From: Streptomyces mirabilis
GTDB lineage: Bacteria; Actinomycetota; Actinomycetes; Streptomycetales; Streptomycetaceae
DNA length: 64,000 nucleotides
Assembly: GCF_039503195.1 (NCBI RefSeq)
Contig: NZ_JBCJKP010000001.1
Coordinates: forward strand, 8,990,001 to 9,054,000
Direction: 5' to 3'
Part shown: one piece after another, positions 61,810 to 64,000 of the stretch
Layout: each line of letters starts with the position of its first letter
How positions within the stretch are numbered: position 1 is the first letter of the stretch
Translations under genes and position numbers: made by a program
Notes under the pieces: generated by a model
What the model was told of the DNA's origin: nothing
The model's input: only the letters and a program-made list of their open reading frames with translations
Database searches by the model: none

Positions 61810-62349
61810 ATGGGCTCGCTGTTCGAGGAGTTGGAAGCCCGCGAGGCAGCGGCTCGGGTTCAGGTGGAAGAGCTGGAAGCCGAGCTTGCTGAGCTGTCCG
61901 GGAAGCTGGAGCGGGCCCGTGAGAGCCTGAAGCGCCTGCGGATCACACGGGAAACGGTCACCGAGGTTCTCGCGGAGATGGAGACTGAGATGCCCGTGGG
62001 GGCAGATGCCGGACCGTCGCGATCGGGTGAGCGGATGGCGTCGGCGTATGCGGGGGCCGAGCGGCAGGTTATCGGGGTGCTGACGGTGCCGAACTGGCAA
62101 CCCGGCATGATGTCAGACGTGCTGCCGTCGGTATATCGCGACATCGTGGAAGTGGTTGCCGACGCACCGGGGCCGATCCGCGCCAAGCAGATCGTGCCGA
62201 GGATCGGGTTGCCGGCCGAGACCGGGAAGATCGAGGGCACCCGGTCGAAGCTGAAGCGGCTGGTGGAGCGAGGCTGGCTCGACGAAGAGGCCCCCGGGTT
62301 GTTCACCCCGGCCCGCCGCCCGACGGCTGCTCCACCCAACTCCCGCTGA
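61810..62349 (+). CDS. Coiled-coil accessory protein linked to ISKra4
   Basis: A 179-residue protein with an N-terminal coiled coil (GSLFEELEAREAAARVQVEE, LEAELAELSGKLERARESLK) and a C-terminal winged-helix-like domain (VIGVLTVPNWQPGMMSDVLP, YRDIVEVVADAPGPIRAKQI, KLKRLVERGWLDEEAPGLFT). A paralogue with the same opening and the same VLSVPKWQPGMETSALPQIY block lies at 63613-63957 on the other strand, also beside ISKra4 pieces. So I read it as an accessory regulator carried by this IS type. GGAGGAGGGG precedes the ATG. Confidence 0.75.
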   Translation: MGSLFEELEAREAAARVQVEELEAELAELSGKLERARESLKRLRITRETVTEVLAEMETEMPVGADAGPSRSGERMASAYAGAERQVIGVLTVPNWQPGMMSDVLPSVYRDIVEVVADAPGPIRAKQIVPRIGLPAETGKIEGTRSKLKRLVERGWLDEEAPGLFTPARRPTAAPPNSR

Positions 62350-62354
62350 CAGCA

Positions 62355-62415
62355 GGGCTCTTCCGCCTACATTCGAAGGTGCGACCCATATCGGATGCAG
62401 GATCAGGAAGAGCCC
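62355..62415. repeat. 10-bp inverted repeat in front of the ISKra4 transposase
   Basis: GGGCTCTTCC (62355-62364) and GGAAGAGCCC (62406-62415) are perfect complements around a 41-base loop between accessory and transposase genes. It could be an IS end or an mRNA hairpin that sequesters the transposase start at 62421. Confidence 0.75.
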
Positions 62416-62420
62416 CGGAG

Positions 62421-63130
62421 ATGACACCGTACGACACTCATGCCACCACTGGCCCCTTTGCCCGCTCCATAAGCGCCTTCGAATCGCTGATGCACACCCT
62501 GTCGGGCGGCGATGCGAGCGAGTGGACCCACGCCGAGCTGGAAGAACACCTCGACGCGGGCGGGCGGGAACTGTTACGGCAACTGCTGCAGGACCACCTT
62601 GACCTACGTGCCCGGCGGGAAGAGGAACAGATCCGTGCCAGTGGCAGACCTGTGGTGATGGGTCCGGAAGGACAGCTGCGGCCCCGGCGGGAGACGGGGC
62701 ACTCACGCTGGCTGGCCAGCGTGTTCGGGCTGGTCCGCGTCACCCGGGTCGCCCACCGAGGCCCCGGCGTCTGCAACATCCACCCCACCGACGCGGCGCT
62801 GTCGCTGCCGGCGGGCCGACACTCGATGGGCCTGCGCCGACTCGCGGTCACCGAATCAGTGCGCGGGTCGTTCGACCAAGCCCAGCAGGCAGTCGAGCGT
62901 CGCTGCGGGAAGGTGCTGGGCAAACGCCGACTCGAAGAACTGGTGGTCGCGGCCGCGGTCGACGCCGACGACTTCTACCGCGCCAGGATCCCGGTCCCCT
63001 GCAGCAGACAGATGCCGCTGGTGGTCCAGGTCGACGGCAAGGGCGTGGTCATGCGTCCGGAAGCCCTGCGCGATGCCACCCGCCGGGCCGCCGCGAAAGC
63101 CGCAGGCGGCAACGCCGCCTTGGATATCAC
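62421..63130 (+). pseudogene. ISKra4-family transposase, truncated
   Basis: The first ~235 residues are of the ISKra4 type: WTHAELEEHLDAGGRELLRQ, LLQDHLDLRARREEEQIRAS, GVCNIHPTDAALSLPAGRHS, VTESVRGSFDQAQQAVERRC and VVQVDGKGVVMRPEALRDAT, which holds the first Asp of the catalytic site. At about 63130 (ALDITRQPAKKP) the family sequence stops, and the remaining frame to 63344 is unrelated. The second half, with the later catalytic residues, is missing. Confidence 0.8.
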
Positions 63131-63289
63131 GCGCCAACCAGCAAAAAAGCCGCCAGCACAGTCGTCGATCGCGGTGAACTGGACTCAACTTGCGTTCTGC
63201 GAGAACCACTTACGGATGGTTCCGTTCGTCCGCGCTGCTGCCGACCGGCCTGACGCATTCGGTGCCGCCCGGCAGCGGGCGGTCCGGGC

Positions 63290-63462
63290 AGCCCTCTTCG
63301 TACCGGCGCTTCATCCGAGATCCTGTTCGTCGTCCACACTCTGAAGACGCTGTGGCAGCAGGGTTACGTCCCACCCGGAGAAGTAGAAATCCCGCCGCCT
63401 CAGGCGACCTTCCCTTCGGCGACGTGGGCGTCGGGCCTGAATAGCCAGGGTCTGCTGAAGTG
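63290..63462 (+). pseudogene. Unidentified C-terminal protein fragment
   Basis: A frame reading TGASSEILFVVHTLKTLWQQ, GYVPPGEVEIPPPQATFPSA, TWASGLNSQGLLK to TGA looks like the real end of some protein (good amino-acid pattern, natural stop) without any start in the window. I do not recognise the family. It lies between the truncated ISKra4 gene and the inverted remnants. Confidence 0.4.
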
Positions 63463-63473
63463 AAGGTCGTGGA

Positions 63474-63612
63474 TCAGGCGGTCAGTCTGCATGTGGCCTG
63501 GTCAGGGGTGGGGTAGAGCCGTTCGTGTTCGTGGGCGGTGTGATAGGTGAAATGGGCGTTGTGTGTCCGTTGCTGGTGACGGCGCGGAGTTTGAGGACGG
63601 CTTCGGCGCGAC
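63474..63612 (-). pseudogene. ISKra4 transposase C-terminal fragment
   Basis: EAVLKLRAVTSNG followed, after a two-base slip (CACACAAC), by HFTYHTAHEHERLYPTPDQ and a stop at 63474. This is the typical ISKra4 transposase end (LKLRA...REHxRLYP). It is fused to the 5' half of the accessory gene on the same strand, so the middle of that IS copy has been deleted. Confidence 0.72.
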
Positions 63613-63957
63613 CTCCAGAATGTCCTGGTAGATCTGCGGCAGCGCACTCGTCTCCATGCCCGGCTGCCACTTCGGCACCGACAACACCCTTGCAACCCGA
63701 CGCTCCGCCCCCTCAAACGGCGACCCGTCACCCACCGACGGCGTCTGCCGCACCGGCTCGTCCACGGCACTGTCGTCCGTCATCCTCGCCAGGAGTTCAC
63801 CGACCGTCTCAGGGGTGATCACCGGCCGCGAGAGTCTCTCGCGCTCAGCCTCCAGCCCCTCGGTCAACTCGGCCAGCCGGGCTTCAAGCTGTTCCACTCG
63901 CTCCGGGACCTCCGCCTCTTCGGCCTCGATCGCCTCGAACAACGACCCCACCGACAC
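63613..63957 (-). pseudogene. Second ISKra4-linked accessory gene, 5' half
   Basis: GTG 63957 with AGGGGAGGAGACG upstream. It reads SVGSLFEAIEAEEAEVPERV, EQLEARLAELTEGLEAERER, ITPETVGELLARM, then AERRVARVLSVPKWQPGMET, IYQDILEVA, where it breaks into ISKra4 transposase DNA. It is the paralogue of the gene at 61810 in the opposite orientation; the C-terminal winged-helix part is deleted. Confidence 0.72.
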
Positions 63958-64000
63958 CGTCTCCTCCCCTCAAGAAGAGGACCTGCCCGTCCAGACGCCA

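Overview
The window is high-GC actinobacterial DNA, almost certainly Streptomyces. It has GTG and TTG starts, tightly overlapping operons, two 'conservon' (cvnABCD) operons, a CYP157-type P450, extracytoplasmic-function sigma factors and a secondary-metabolite cluster. Coding strand and frame were judged from protein families and ribosome-binding sites, because most long reading frames here are GC-driven shadows.

Positions 1-16,000 are mostly chromosomal housekeeping and signalling. They hold the start of a thiamine-diphosphate enzyme cut by the window edge, a metallo-beta-lactamase-fold hydrolase, conservon 1 with a GAF-domain fifth gene, a threonine-catabolic operon (tdh-kbl) followed by a LysR regulator, an XRE-cupin regulator with a GNAT enzyme, an ECF sigma gene broken by a 20-bp tandem duplication, and a split transketolase. 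A tRNA-Pro(GGG) at 16,035 is followed by a deletion scar that joins pieces of a P450 gene and an MFS transporter gene.

Positions 18,000-27,000 hold an ABC exporter and then a probable long operon: conservon 2, a CYP157-like P450 lacking ExxR, a short leader ORF that contains an intrinsic terminator, a DMATS-type indole prenyltransferase and a tryptophanase. Positions 27,000-33,000 hold a decayed Ser/Thr kinase, a NUDIX-like protein, a secreted M4 metalloprotease and a CstR/CsoR-type repressor with its operator.

Positions 33,100-47,400 are the most interesting block. Two convergent operons encode an ECF sigma factor (frameshifted), an NPLAAL-repeat protein, an ABC1 kinase, a carboxyl-methyltransferase-type enzyme, a membrane protein, a DUF2156 aminoacyl-tRNA-dependent transferase, a diiron oxygenase, a fatty-acid desaturase and a secreted protein. 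Facing them are a lipase, a flavin reductase, a SRPBCC protein, a class III aminotransferase, a thioester-reductase-like SDR and an acyl-CoA-dehydrogenase-fold flavoprotein. Together these match the logic of an aliphatic azoxy (valanimycin/azodyrecin-like) pathway: acyl thioester to aldehyde, amine, hydroxylamine, seryl-tRNA conjugation, N-N bond, azoxy group and methylation.

Positions 48,300-64,000 are a mobile-element graveyard. A Tn554-like element with two tyrosine recombinases and two cargo genes splits a DUF6192 gene. An IS4-family element with a perfect 10-bp target duplication splits a second small gene. Frameshifted IS5, truncated MFS and two rearranged ISKra4 remnants follow, interspersed with orphan immunity-type genes (Imm49, SMI1/KNR4) and a DUF5937 regulator. 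Several frames across the window are broken by what looks like one missing base in a G or C run, so consensus error should be excluded before calling those genes dead.
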